Part shown: positions 1 through 6,734 of the stretch, one piece after another | Layout of the letters: every line of letters begins with the position of its first letter | Numbering within the stretch: position 1 is the first letter of the stretch | Assembly (NCBI GenBank): GCA_007130745.1 | Contig: SLRW01000098.1 | Coordinates: forward strand, 1 to 15,185 | Direction: 5' to 3' | Length of the DNA stretch: 15,185 bases | Source: Gammaproteobacteria bacterium | Lineage (GTDB): Bacteria > Pseudomonadota > Gammaproteobacteria > UBA5335 > SLRW01 | Made by a program: the position numbers and the translations under genes | Notes under the pieces: generated by a model | What the model was told of the DNA's origin: nothing | What the model saw: only the letters and a program-made list of their open reading frames with translations | The model's database searches: none

Positions 1-481
1 CTAACAAACAAATATAAAGATGAAGCGCAATTCGAGGAAGGTGACTACTGGTGGTACTGCAAAGTGACCTGCCGATATGACCTTGCCGAAATGCGTTCCG
101 GGTGCGCCCTGCACCCTGCTCAAAGCGCCGTAGATTACGACGTTTTGTGCCTGGTTGGCCGGTGGCTTGCGCCGCGCCGGCCGAATTCTGTTTTACTCCT
201 TGAGCTGAGCTTGCCTGATTGCTGCAGACCCCCGCCAGGGATCCGGGCAAGCAAATTACGCCAACATCATTCACTACCCGGCCGCCAGGGTCAATATTTG
301 TTGCACGTTGATTCTTTGTGTCAGCCCCAAAGCCTCTAATGGCAAGGTTTTTCGGCTTATTCCGGATGTTTGCGAGGATGCCGGGAGTTTACAGGGGGCA
401 ATTTTTTGCGCAGCTTGAGGGCAGCACTGATCGGGGCGCTGTACCTCAGCGGATAGCGTGACACCCAACCGCAGCGTATCG
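1..481. other. Left-edge region without an identifiable gene
   Basis: Reading frame 1 is open from the window edge to a TAA at 337-339. Its first 20 or so residues are acidic and aromatic-rich (…FEEGDYWWYCK…) and could be the C-terminal part of a truncated protein. The rest of the frame is Cys-, Pro- and Arg-rich and looks like non-coding translation. No start codon with a ribosome binding site precedes it inside the window. The first 30 bases are clearly more AT-rich than what follows. Bases 340-481 hold no recognisable gene, RNA or strong hairpin, and lie downstream of the minus-strand gene that ends at 482. I do not assign a function. Confidence 0.3.
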
Positions 482-1159
482 CTAGGCGGAGGAAATCAGC
501 ACCTGGTTGAATACGGCGACAAAGTGGCAAACGCTGCCGCCGATCACAAACAAATGCCAGACACCGTGGAAATAGGGTATTTTTTTGTCAAGGCTGAAAA
601 ACAGGGTGCCGGCGGTATACAGAATGCCGCCGGCAAGCAACCAGCCGAAGACCACGCCTGGCAGTGCCTCGATGACCGGGCCGGCGGCCACGATGATCAA
701 CCAGCCCATGGCGATATACACCAGGGTGGAGATAATCTGGAAACGCCCGGTGTAGAACAGCTTGAAGACAATGCCCAGGGCCGCCAGAGACCAGATGGTT
801 GCTAACAGTGCCCAGCCCCAGGTTTCGCGCAGACTTCCCAGAGTAAAGGGCGTGTAAGTGCCGGCGATCAGTAAATAGATGGCGCAGTGGTCGAAGACCT
901 TGAGTTTGGTCTTGGCGCCGGCCCAGTAGGGCACTGCGTGATAAAGGGTGGAAGCACTGTACAGGGTGACCAGTGCGGCCACATAGATGGCCGCGCCCAC
1001 AATGTGCCAGACATCGCTGTAGAGCACGGCCAGGGTGATCAGCACTGCCCCACCGGCGATGCTCGCCACGGCGCCGATGCCGTGGGTCAGGGCATTGACC
1101 AGTTCCTCGCGCGGATGCGGGTATGTATCAGTCGTGGTGTCAGTCAAGGGGCGCTCCAC
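482..1159 (-). CDS. trhA: TrhA/YqfA-type hemolysin III family membrane protein (PAQR superfamily)
   Basis: The 225-residue protein is almost wholly hydrophobic, with about seven membrane segments, and is close to the usual family length. Family landmarks are visible in order: ELVNALTHGIG (19-29), SASTLYH (68-74), DHCAIYLLIAGTYTPF (90-105) and the C-terminal HGVWHLF…CHF (198-213). The conserved His/Asp positions H74, D90, H91, H198, H202 and H212 are the expected metal-binding type residues of PAQR proteins. Members sit in the inner membrane. Some were named hemolysin III, and E. coli TrhA (YqfA) is linked to membrane energetics, so lysis should not be assumed. The start is a GTG at 1159; no internal ATG precedes the family core. 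The upstream ribosome binding site is weak, and a TATAAA at about 1174-1179 would leave a very short leader. The gene is divergent from the monooxygenase at 1337. Family assignment is firm; physiological role is inferred. Confidence 0.9.
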   Translation of the reverse strand: MERPLTDTTTDTYPHPREELVNALTHGIGAVASIAGGAVLITLAVLYSDVWHIVGAAIYVAALVTLYSASTLYHAVPYWAGAKTKLKVFDHCAIYLLIAGTYTPFTLGSLRETWGWALLATIWSLAALGIVFKLFYTGRFQIISTLVYIAMGWLIIVAAGPVIEALPGVVFGWLLAGGILYTAGTLFFSLDKKIPYFHGVWHLFVIGGSVCHFVAVFNQVLISSA

Positions 1160-1217
1160 TGTCTGTGGCCCATTTTATATCGTCCGGGTAGTGTGCGTCA
1201 TCCCCGCGGACCAGGCG

Positions 1218-1242
1218 AGCAGTGTACAGAGTGTATACTGCT
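1218..1242. promoter_or_regulatory. Operator-like inverted repeat in divergent intergenic region
   Basis: Two 10-base arms, AGCAGTGTAC (1218-1227) and GTATACTGCT (1233-1242), are inverted copies of each other with one mismatch and are separated by five bases (AGAGT). The right arm contains TATACT (1234-1239), a 5/6 match to a sigma-70 -10 box facing the monooxygenase, though no good -35 lies at the right distance. Size and symmetry fit a site for a dimeric repressor such as a TetR- or GntR-family protein. No regulator gene is in the window, so the binding protein is unknown. Confidence 0.4.
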
Positions 1243-1279
1243 GGATTAGAGTGATTGCTCCAATTTGATCCTTGTTATT

Positions 1280-1303
1280 TAAGGAAGTGCTGATTAATCA
1301 GTA
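1280..1303 (+). repeat. Short dispersed repeat, copy C
   Basis: TAAGGAAGTGCTGATTAATC (1280-1299) and the next four bases match the reverse complement of the copy at 9899-9922 at 18 of 24 positions. The core shared by all three copies, read on this strand, is TA(A/G)GGAA(A/G)(C/T)GC(C/T)GAT(C/T)AAT. This copy contains the palindrome CTGATTAATCAG. It lies between the operator-like repeat and the ribosome binding site of the monooxygenase. It may be a remnant end of a small mobile element, but no partner end or transposase is visible. Confidence 0.4.
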
Positions 1304-1336
1304 TTCTGTCAAGAGAACGCCGGCCGGAGAAAAAAC

Positions 1337-2848
1337 ATGACGCAGGCTCGCTCCGATTACTGTGATGTTCTGATTATCGGGGCCGGGATGTCCGGCCTGT
1401 GTGCCGGCATGCGGCTGCGCCAGGCCGGCATGCATGATTTCCTGCTGCTGGAGTCCGATTCACGCCTTGGGGGCACCTGGCGTGACAACACCTATCCGGG
1501 GGCGGCTTGTGATATTCCGGCCATGTTTTATTCCTTCTCCTTTGAGCTTAAAACGGACTGGTCACGCAAGTATCCGCCGCAGGAGGAAATTCTCGCGTAT
1601 CTGGAGCACTGCGCCGATAAATACGCCCTGCGCGAGAAGATTCGCTTTAATAGCCGGGTGGAGGAGGCGCGTTATGACGAGACCCGCGCGCTGTGGCAGG
1701 TACGCCTGGCAGGCGGAGACAGGCTGCAAGCCCGGGTGCTGATTACCGGCACCGGTCAGCTTAATCGGCCCTTTACTCCGGCCATTGAGGGTCAGGACAG
1801 TTTCGCCGGCCACAGTTTTCATTCTGCCCGCTGGGATCATGGTCATTCGCTGCGTGATCGTGATGTCGCCGTGATCGGTAATGCCGCCAGCGCTATTCAG
1901 TTCATTCCGCACATTGCTCGTCAGGCGCGCCGGGTCACGGTGTTTCAGCGCAGCGCCAACTGGATGCTGCGACGGGGAGATCGGGCCTATACCCGACTGG
2001 AACGCAGCTTGTTCCGGCGTCTGCCGCTGCTGGTGCGTCTGCGCCGGGCGCGTATGTGGTTGACCCATGAACTGCGCTGGCCGGTGTTTGCCCGCGGTGA
2101 TAGCTGGCTGGGACGAGCGATTGAGCGCAGTGCATTGCGACGCATGCGTCGTGCGGTGCACGATCCGGCGATGCAGAAAAAGCTGACGCCGGGCTATCCC
2201 ATGGGCTGCAAGCGCATTTTGATTTCCGATGATTACTGGGAAGCGGTTAATCGCAATAATGTAGAGATTGTTACCGAGCCGTTGCGGCGAATGACGGCAG
2301 ACGGTCTGGAAACGGTTGATGGTACCCGCAGGCTCGCCGACACTCTGATCTACGCCACCGGTTTTCGCACTACCGAGTTTTTGGCGCCGGTGATGATTTA
2401 TGGTCGCGGTGGTTTGTCCCTGGATCAGGCCTGGCAGGATGGTGCCGAAGCTTATCTTGGCATCAGTCTGCCGGGCTTTCCCAATCTGTTCATGTGCTAT
2501 GGCCCTAATACCAACCTGGGGCATAACTCGATCATCTTCATGATTGAACAACAGGTGGATTACATTCTGCAGTGCCTGCAGGCCATGCGTGAGCGTGGGC
2601 TGGCGGCGCTGGAGCTGCGCGAAGCGGTGATGGCGGACTGGCGCCGTGAATGTGAGCAAGGATTGGCGCAAACCGTCTGGGCTACCGGCTGTCGCAGCTG
2701 GTACCAGAATAGTGCCGGGCGCATTACCAACAACTGGCCCTACAGTACGCTGACCTATTGGTGGCGTACCCGCCGCCTGCAACTGTCTGATTATCATCAG
2801 CTCGCGCCTTCCCGTGACCGGCCCAAACACGCGCTCAGCGCGGCCTGA
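1337..2848 (+). CDS. Flavin-containing monooxygenase, Baeyer-Villiger type I
   Basis: The 503-residue protein carries the type I Baeyer-Villiger monooxygenase signatures. There is an N-terminal FAD Rossmann motif GAGMSG (15-20) and the motif GGTWRDNTYPGAACD (45-59). The fingerprint FxGxxxHxxxW-D is present as F156, G158, H162, W166, D167. A second nucleotide-binding segment VIGNAASA (179-186) follows; its usual GxGxxG is altered to GNAASA. An ATGF motif lies in the C-terminal half. Such enzymes use NADPH, FAD and O2 to insert oxygen into ketones, giving esters or lactones, or to oxidise N or S atoms. The substrate cannot be read from sequence. The ATG at 1337 has GGAG seven bases upstream (1326-1329). 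A lipoprotein esterase starts one base after the stop, suggesting co-transcription and a ketone-to-ester-to-hydrolysis module. The family is sure; the substrate is unknown. Confidence 0.9.
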   Translation: MTQARSDYCDVLIIGAGMSGLCAGMRLRQAGMHDFLLLESDSRLGGTWRDNTYPGAACDIPAMFYSFSFELKTDWSRKYPPQEEILAYLEHCADKYALREKIRFNSRVEEARYDETRALWQVRLAGGDRLQARVLITGTGQLNRPFTPAIEGQDSFAGHSFHSARWDHGHSLRDRDVAVIGNAASAIQFIPHIARQARRVTVFQRSANWMLRRGDRAYTRLERSLFRRLPLLVRLRRARMWLTHELRWPVFARGDSWLGRAIERSALRRMRRAVHDPAMQKKLTPGYPMGCKRILISDDYWEAVNRNNVEIVTEPLRRMTADGLETVDGTRRLADTLIYATGFRTTEFLAPVMIYGRGGLSLDQAWQDGAEAYLGISLPGFPNLFMCYGPNTNLGHNSIIFMIEQQVDYILQCLQAMRERGLAALELREAVMADWRRECEQGLAQTVWATGCRSWYQNSAGRITNNWPYSTLTYWWRTRRLQLSDYHQLAPSRDRPKHALSAA

Positions 2849-2849
2849 T

Positions 2850-3461
2850 ATGTGTCGGAGGGCAGTGTTTGCCCTGTTCCTGGCGTTGTTGCTGGGCGGC
2901 TGCTCCGGCGGGGCTGAACTGCAGCCGCTGGGCCCGGATGATGTGGTGCTGGCTTTTGGCGACAGCCTGACCTGGGGCACTGGTGCCGGGCGTGAGGCCA
3001 GTTATCCGGCGGTGTTGCAGGCGCTGATTGGGCGCAGGGTCATCAATGCCGGCGTGCCGGGGGAAGAAACGGACGGCGGGCTGGCACGATTGCCTGAATT
3101 ACTGGAGGCGCATCGGCCGGCGCTGGTGATTATCAGCCACGGTGGCAATGACATGTTGCGCCGGCGTGATCCAGCGCAGACCGAGGCCAATCTGCGTGCG
3201 ATGGTGTCGCTGGCGCATGAATCCGGCGCCGGGGTGGTGCTGGTGGCAGTGCCCGAGCCGCGCATCACCATGAGCTCCCCTGATTTTTATGCCGGGGTGG
3301 CGGCGGATTATGACCTGGTGCTGGAGGATTCAGCCTGGCGTTATATTTTGCGGCGCAACCAGCTCAAGTCGGACCCCATTCATCCTAATGCCGAGGGCTA
3401 CCGGCATTTCGCCGAAGTCATGGCGGAGCTGCTGGAGGCTGCGGGGGCGGTGGGGTACTGA
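2850..3461 (+). CDS. SGNH/GDSL-type esterase, predicted lipoprotein
   Basis: All SGNH blocks are present: block I FGDSLTWG (S39 nucleophile), block II INAGVPGE (G68), block III GGND (N100) and block V DPIHPN (D176, H179). The 203-residue length is similar to TesA/arylesterase-like hydrolases. The N-terminus MCRRAVFALFLALLLGGC is a lipoprotein signal peptide with lipobox LGGC, so C18 would be lipidated. Ser at +2 favours the outer membrane. The chosen ATG lies one base after the monooxygenase stop. A GTG at 2814 overlaps that gene and would add 12 residues before the signal peptide. No strong ribosome binding site is seen at either start, so translational coupling is likely. It probably hydrolyses esters or thioesters at the periplasmic side. 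The pairing with an ester-forming monooxygenase is suggestive, but the compartments would differ. Confidence 0.85.
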   Translation: MCRRAVFALFLALLLGGCSGGAELQPLGPDDVVLAFGDSLTWGTGAGREASYPAVLQALIGRRVINAGVPGEETDGGLARLPELLEAHRPALVIISHGGNDMLRRRDPAQTEANLRAMVSLAHESGAGVVLVAVPEPRITMSSPDFYAGVAADYDLVLEDSAWRYILRRNQLKSDPIHPNAEGYRHFAEVMAELLEAAGAVGY

Positions 3462-3490
3462 GTCGTCTCTGGTGATGTTTTATGTTTGAT

Positions 3491-3540
3491 GATTTAGGTT
3501 TTAAGACGTCTTGAGACCTGAGGCCTGAGACTTGTTCTGA
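3491..3540. repeat. Degenerate repeat words between convergent genes
   Basis: The gap between the esterase and fis is built from similar short words: AGGTTTTAA (3496-3504), the palindrome AAGACGTCTT (3503-3512), then GAGACCTGAG and GCCTGAGACTTG. AGGTTTTAA is the exact reverse complement of TTAAAACCT, which occurs twice beside dsbD (9920-9928 and 9934-9942). No clear intrinsic terminator for either convergent gene is visible here. Confidence 0.35.
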
Positions 3541-3550
3541 GGGAGTTTTT

Positions 3551-3832
3551 CTAATCGTCGAGGCCGTGGTGGCGCAGCTTCTTGCGCAAGGTGCTGCGAT
3601 TGATGCCCAAAATAGCCGCGGCCTGGGTCTGATTGCCGCCGGTATGTTCGAGTACGATCTGCAGCAGGGGTTGTTCCACTTCGCACATGACCATGGCGTG
3701 CAAGCCCCCCGGGTCATGACCATTAAGATCAGTAAAATAGCGCCGCAGGGCGTTCTCGACGCAGACTCTCAGCGGGTCTTCGGCGTTGGCACTGAGACTG
3801 ATGACATTGTCCGATGTCTGGGTTTTTTGCAT
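3551..3832 (-). CDS. fis: Nucleoid-associated DNA-binding protein Fis
   Basis: Fis is a homodimeric nucleoid protein that bends DNA and activates rRNA and other growth-linked promoters. The C-terminal half is diagnostic: EVEQPLLQIVLEHTGGNQTQ followed by the helix-turn-helix AAAILGINRSTLRKKLRHHG and a short tail. With the ATG at 3832 the protein has 93 residues, against 98 in E. coli. That start is preceded by GGGGGA. An in-frame ATG at 3862 would add ten residues and cannot be excluded, because AAGG lies a few bases before it. The gene follows dusB after 36 bases, the conserved gammaproteobacterial dusB-fis arrangement in which fis depends on transcription and translation of the upstream gene. 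In Pseudomonas purH usually comes next; here a convergent esterase gene sits there instead. Confidence 0.93.
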   Translation of the reverse strand: MQKTQTSDNVISLSANAEDPLRVCVENALRRYFTDLNGHDPGGLHAMVMCEVEQPLLQIVLEHTGGNQTQAAAILGINRSTLRKKLRHHGLDD

Positions 3833-3868
3833 TGTTGGTTCCCCCGTAATCCGCCCCGTCATGGCCCT

Positions 3869-4855
3869 TCAGGCTGCTGAGGGCCAGTGCGGCCTGTGTC
3901 CCTCGAACAGTGCTGCCAGCGCGGCTTTTTGTTCCCCTGCGGTCTCGATTCGCATCAATAATTCCCGCCATCCGCGCTCGGCATGGTGCTGTCGCAGATA
4001 CCAGCCCAGGTGTTTGCGTGCCACACGTACCCCGGTGGTTTCACCGTAAAATGTGTGCAGGCATTCCAGGTGTTCAAGCATCAGTTGCCGGATTTCCCCG
4101 GGTTCCGGCGGCGGCGCTTCGTGGCCATGGGCAAGAAAATGGCCGATTTCCCTGAACAGCCAGGGCCGCCCCTGAGCGGCTCGGCCAATCATCACTCCGG
4201 CCGCGCCAGTATAGCTGAGTACCTGTAATGTATCACGTGGGGTGCAGATGTCACCGTTGGCGATCACCGGGATGTCTACCGCATCCACCACGGCGGCTAT
4301 CGTATCGTATTCGGCATGGCCACGATAAGCATCCGCGCGGGTGCGCCCGTGAATGGCCAGCGCGGCGATGCCGCAATCCTGCGCCAGGCGCGCGATACGC
4401 AGGGCGTTGCGCCGTGATGGTTCCGGGCCAGTGCGGATCTTCAGGGTGACCGGAACTGTCACCGCGCTGGTGACCGTCTTAAGGATGCGCGCCACCAGAG
4501 CCTCGTCGGCCAGCAGGGCGGAGCCGGCCTGACGGCGACAGACTTTTTTTGCCGGGCAGCCCATGTTGATGTCAATAATTTGCGCGCCCCGGTCTGCGTT
4601 GAGCTGCGCCGCTTGCGCCAGCATCTGCGGATCGGCGCCGGCGATCTGTACCACCCGCGGTTCTGTCTCACCCTGGTGATCCATGCGCCGACGCGTCTTG
4701 TCGGTATGCCAGAGCCGGGTGTCGGCAGTGATCATTTCCGATACCGCCATGCCTGCCCCCAGACGCCGGCAGAGTTGGCGGAAAGGGCGGTCAGTGACCC
4801 CTGCCATGGGTGCCAGAACAAGATTGTTGGGCAGTTGCCAGGGACCGATACGCAT
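3869..4855 (-). CDS. dusB: tRNA-dihydrouridine synthase B
   Basis: This FMN-dependent enzyme reduces uridine to dihydrouridine in the tRNA D-loop using NADPH. From the ATG at 4855 (328 residues) the protein begins MRIGPWQL and continues LAPMAGVTDRPF, matching the DusB N-terminus. The catalytic cysteine is C100 in INMGCPAKKV. The FMN/tRNA-contact segments are LKIRTG (138-143), IHGRTRA (168-174), IANGDI (198-203) and IGRAAQGRPW (223-232). The C-terminal ARKHLGWYL is also typical. A TTG at 4870 would add five residues; the ATG fits the family better. The ribosome binding site is weak. The gene lies between the zinc-ribbon protein gene and fis, as expected, and probably belongs to the same long minus-strand transcript. 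Confidence 0.96.
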   Translation of the reverse strand: MRIGPWQLPNNLVLAPMAGVTDRPFRQLCRRLGAGMAVSEMITADTRLWHTDKTRRRMDHQGETEPRVVQIAGADPQMLAQAAQLNADRGAQIIDINMGCPAKKVCRRQAGSALLADEALVARILKTVTSAVTVPVTLKIRTGPEPSRRNALRIARLAQDCGIAALAIHGRTRADAYRGHAEYDTIAAVVDAVDIPVIANGDICTPRDTLQVLSYTGAAGVMIGRAAQGRPWLFREIGHFLAHGHEAPPPEPGEIRQLMLEHLECLHTFYGETTGVRVARKHLGWYLRQHHAERGWRELLMRIETAGEQKAALAALFEGHRPHWPSAA

Positions 4856-4948
4856 GCCGGCTCGCTTCAATTCGGGGTCGAGTTGGTCATCTTAGTAGCA
4901 ACGGCGTGCTGTTGTCAGCCACCGTTGTCCAGGGACCCGCTGAGACGT

Positions 4949-4972
4949 GACGAATTAATCGGCGTTTCCCTA
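4949..4972 (-). repeat. Short dispersed repeat, copy A
   Basis: GACGAATTAATCGGCG followed by TTTCCCTA on the plus strand matches the copy at 9899-9922 at 21 of 24 positions. On the minus strand it begins at the TAG stop codon of the zinc-ribbon gene, so the repeat appears to supply that stop. The rest of the gap to dusB (4856-4948) shows nothing else I can identify. Confidence 0.45.
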
Positions 4973-5782
4973 GAGGGGGCTGAAATCAAAGCTGAAGCCG
5001 CTGGCGCGCCCCCCGGGGTCTTGTATGGTCAGGCTCACCGGGACACGCTCGCCGGGTCCCAGTCGGGAGTCTGCGCCCAGCGGCGCGGCGAGATAGTCGG
5101 CCGGGCCGAAATCACCCACGGCTACGGCTTCCCCGCGATGATTCTGCATGGAAATATGCAGCAGCGGATAGGGTTGGCTGAAGCTGGCCTGGTTGACGAG
5201 AATGCCGTTGAAATGAAGTGCCTCGTCGTTATCAGGCAGGCTGGTCAGCTGGTGGTTGCGTAACACCAGCTGGTCATAGTCGATCAGTGGTGGTAGCCGG
5301 CATGGCCAGGGCCAGATTCCCGGCAGGGCTGAACACAGCTGCTCGGCGCGTTCCCGCTGTTGTGGGTCGGCGGCCCAGTGCGGGAGGCTCCAGCTCAGCC
5401 ACTGGGTGGCCAACAGCAGGGCGGCCAGCAGGCTGCCCAGGCCCCAGAGCAGATTGGTGCGCCGCGAATGCTGGCCGGGGCGCCGGGCCCAGTCGCCCGG
5501 CTGGAAACGTTCCGGCAGTTCTACCCGGGGCTGTAACCCAAGATTCCGTTGCGGGGTAGCCTTTTTGCGTTCAGGTTTGCGTTCAGGCGGAGGCGCTGTG
5601 TATTCATGGATCTGCCCGCCTGGAAGTTCGTGGTCGGGTAGTTTCGGCAATGCTTCTGTCAGTTGCCCGAGCGCATCAAAGACGGTTTCGCACTGGCCGC
5701 AGCGGGCCCGGCCACCGGCGGCGCGCAACTGCGCTGCGGTGACATGGAACCAGGCCTGACAGCGGGGGCAGCGTGTGTACAT
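4970..5782 (-). CDS. Zinc-ribbon and DUF3426 domain membrane protein
   Basis: The 270-residue protein starts with a small zinc ribbon (MJ0042 type) with two CxxC knuckles: C5/C8 and C28/C31. A charged, proline-rich linker follows (about 45-108), then one membrane segment at about 111-131. The C-terminal DUF3426-like domain resembles an extracytoplasmic beta-rich domain (…LVLRNHQLTSLPDNDEALHFNGILVNQASFSQPYPLLH…, split by conserved hydrophobic positions). Topology would place the zinc ribbon in the cytoplasm. Molecular function is not established for this family. Its ATG overlaps the prmA stop as TGATG, with a GGAGGG-rich ribosome binding site inside the end of prmA, indicating translational coupling. 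This position between prmA and dusB is conserved in related gammaproteobacteria. Copy A of the short dispersed repeat forms its stop codon. Confidence 0.88.
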   Translation of the reverse strand: MYTRCPRCQAWFHVTAAQLRAAGGRARCGQCETVFDALGQLTEALPKLPDHELPGGQIHEYTAPPPERKPERKKATPQRNLGLQPRVELPERFQPGDWARRPGQHSRRTNLLWGLGSLLAALLLATQWLSWSLPHWAADPQQRERAEQLCSALPGIWPWPCRLPPLIDYDQLVLRNHQLTSLPDNDEALHFNGILVNQASFSQPYPLLHISMQNHRGEAVAVGDFGPADYLAAPLGADSRLGPGERVPVSLTIQDPGGRASGFSFDFSPL

Positions 5783-6678
5783 CAACCCCCCTCCGCCGGC
5801 GCTCGCCGGCCTGCCAGCAGGGTCCAGCCATCCATGTCTTGGGGCGGGCCAAAGTCGAAGTCGTCGCGGTAGTCGTTGCAGACTTGTGTGGCCTGCGAAG
5901 CCAGCATTCCGGATAACAGCAGTTGTCCTCCCGGGCGGGTCAGACGGGTCAGACAGGGGCGCAGTGCCAGCAAGGGACCGGCAAGAATATTGGCCATCAC
6001 CAGATCGGCCGGTGTGTTCTGCAAGGCTTCAGGTTCAATACATTCGATACGCCCATCCAGTGCGTTGCGACGCGCATTCTCAAGTGTCGCCGTCAACGCC
6101 TGGGGGTCATTGTCCGTGGCCAGTACCCGTGTCGCCCCCAGGCGGGCCGCGGCCAGGGCCAGCACACCCGAGCCGCAGCCGTAGTCGATAACTTGCTGCC
6201 GGCGTGGCGGATGGGCGTCGAGCCAGCGCAGGCACAGGGCCGTGGTGGGGTGGGTGCCGGTGCCAAAGGCCAGCCCCGGATCCAGGCGCACGATGGCTGC
6301 TGCAGGATCAATCTCTTCGGCCTCGTGGTCATGCGGCATGATCCACAGATGGCGGCCGAAGCGCATGGGGCCGAATGCATCCAGCCAGGCGCGCTCCCAC
6401 TGTTTTTCCGCCAGTGGTTCGAAATGATGGGGGGGCAGCTCGCTTATATCCAGCCGGGCGCGCAAGGCCTCGCGGATCAGCGCCGGGTCACTGTGTTCCG
6501 GGAACAGGGCGCACAGTTCAACTTCGGCCCATAACGGGGTCTCCCCTGGGCCGGGTTCCAGCACCGGAGTGTCGGCGCCGTCACGCAGGGTGACAGCCAG
6601 CGCACCCAGGGTGTCCAGCGCGTCCTCCAGTGCCACGCGCCGCTCCCCCGCGTCGATGAACAATTGCAACCATGCCAT
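5782..6678 (-). CDS. prmA: Ribosomal protein L11 methyltransferase PrmA
   Basis: PrmA trimethylates amino groups of ribosomal protein L11 using S-adenosylmethionine. The 298-residue length is close to the 293 of E. coli. An N-terminal substrate-recognition domain is followed by a class I methyltransferase domain: LDPGLAFGTGTHPTT (132-146), SAM motif I DYGCGSGVLALAA (165-177), the acidic ATDND (187-191) and the catalytic-site motif MANILAGPL (228-236). The ATG at 6678 lies 56 bases after accC. The stop overlaps the start of the zinc-ribbon gene by one base. The accC-prmA order is conserved in many proteobacteria. Confidence 0.96.
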   Translation of the reverse strand: MAWLQLFIDAGERRVALEDALDTLGALAVTLRDGADTPVLEPGPGETPLWAEVELCALFPEHSDPALIREALRARLDISELPPHHFEPLAEKQWERAWLDAFGPMRFGRHLWIMPHDHEAEEIDPAAAIVRLDPGLAFGTGTHPTTALCLRWLDAHPPRRQQVIDYGCGSGVLALAAARLGATRVLATDNDPQALTATLENARRNALDGRIECIEPEALQNTPADLVMANILAGPLLALRPCLTRLTRPGGQLLLSGMLASQATQVCNDYRDDFDFGPPQDMDGWTLLAGRRAPAEGG

Positions 6679-6734
6679 GGGCTGAATTCTCGCCCGCGCC
6701 AGCGGGGATTGGAAGCCCCGGCACGGGCGTTATC

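Noticed and set aside
1562..2980. 472-codon open frame antisense to the monooxygenase
   Set aside because: Shadow of a real gene with clear FAD and Baeyer-Villiger motifs; the antisense product shows no recognisable domain.
4580..5263. 227-codon plus-strand frame spanning the dusB/zinc-ribbon gap
   Set aside because: It overlaps both real genes; its RDELIGVSL segment is only the translation of the short dispersed repeat, also seen as RDELISVSL at the second copy.
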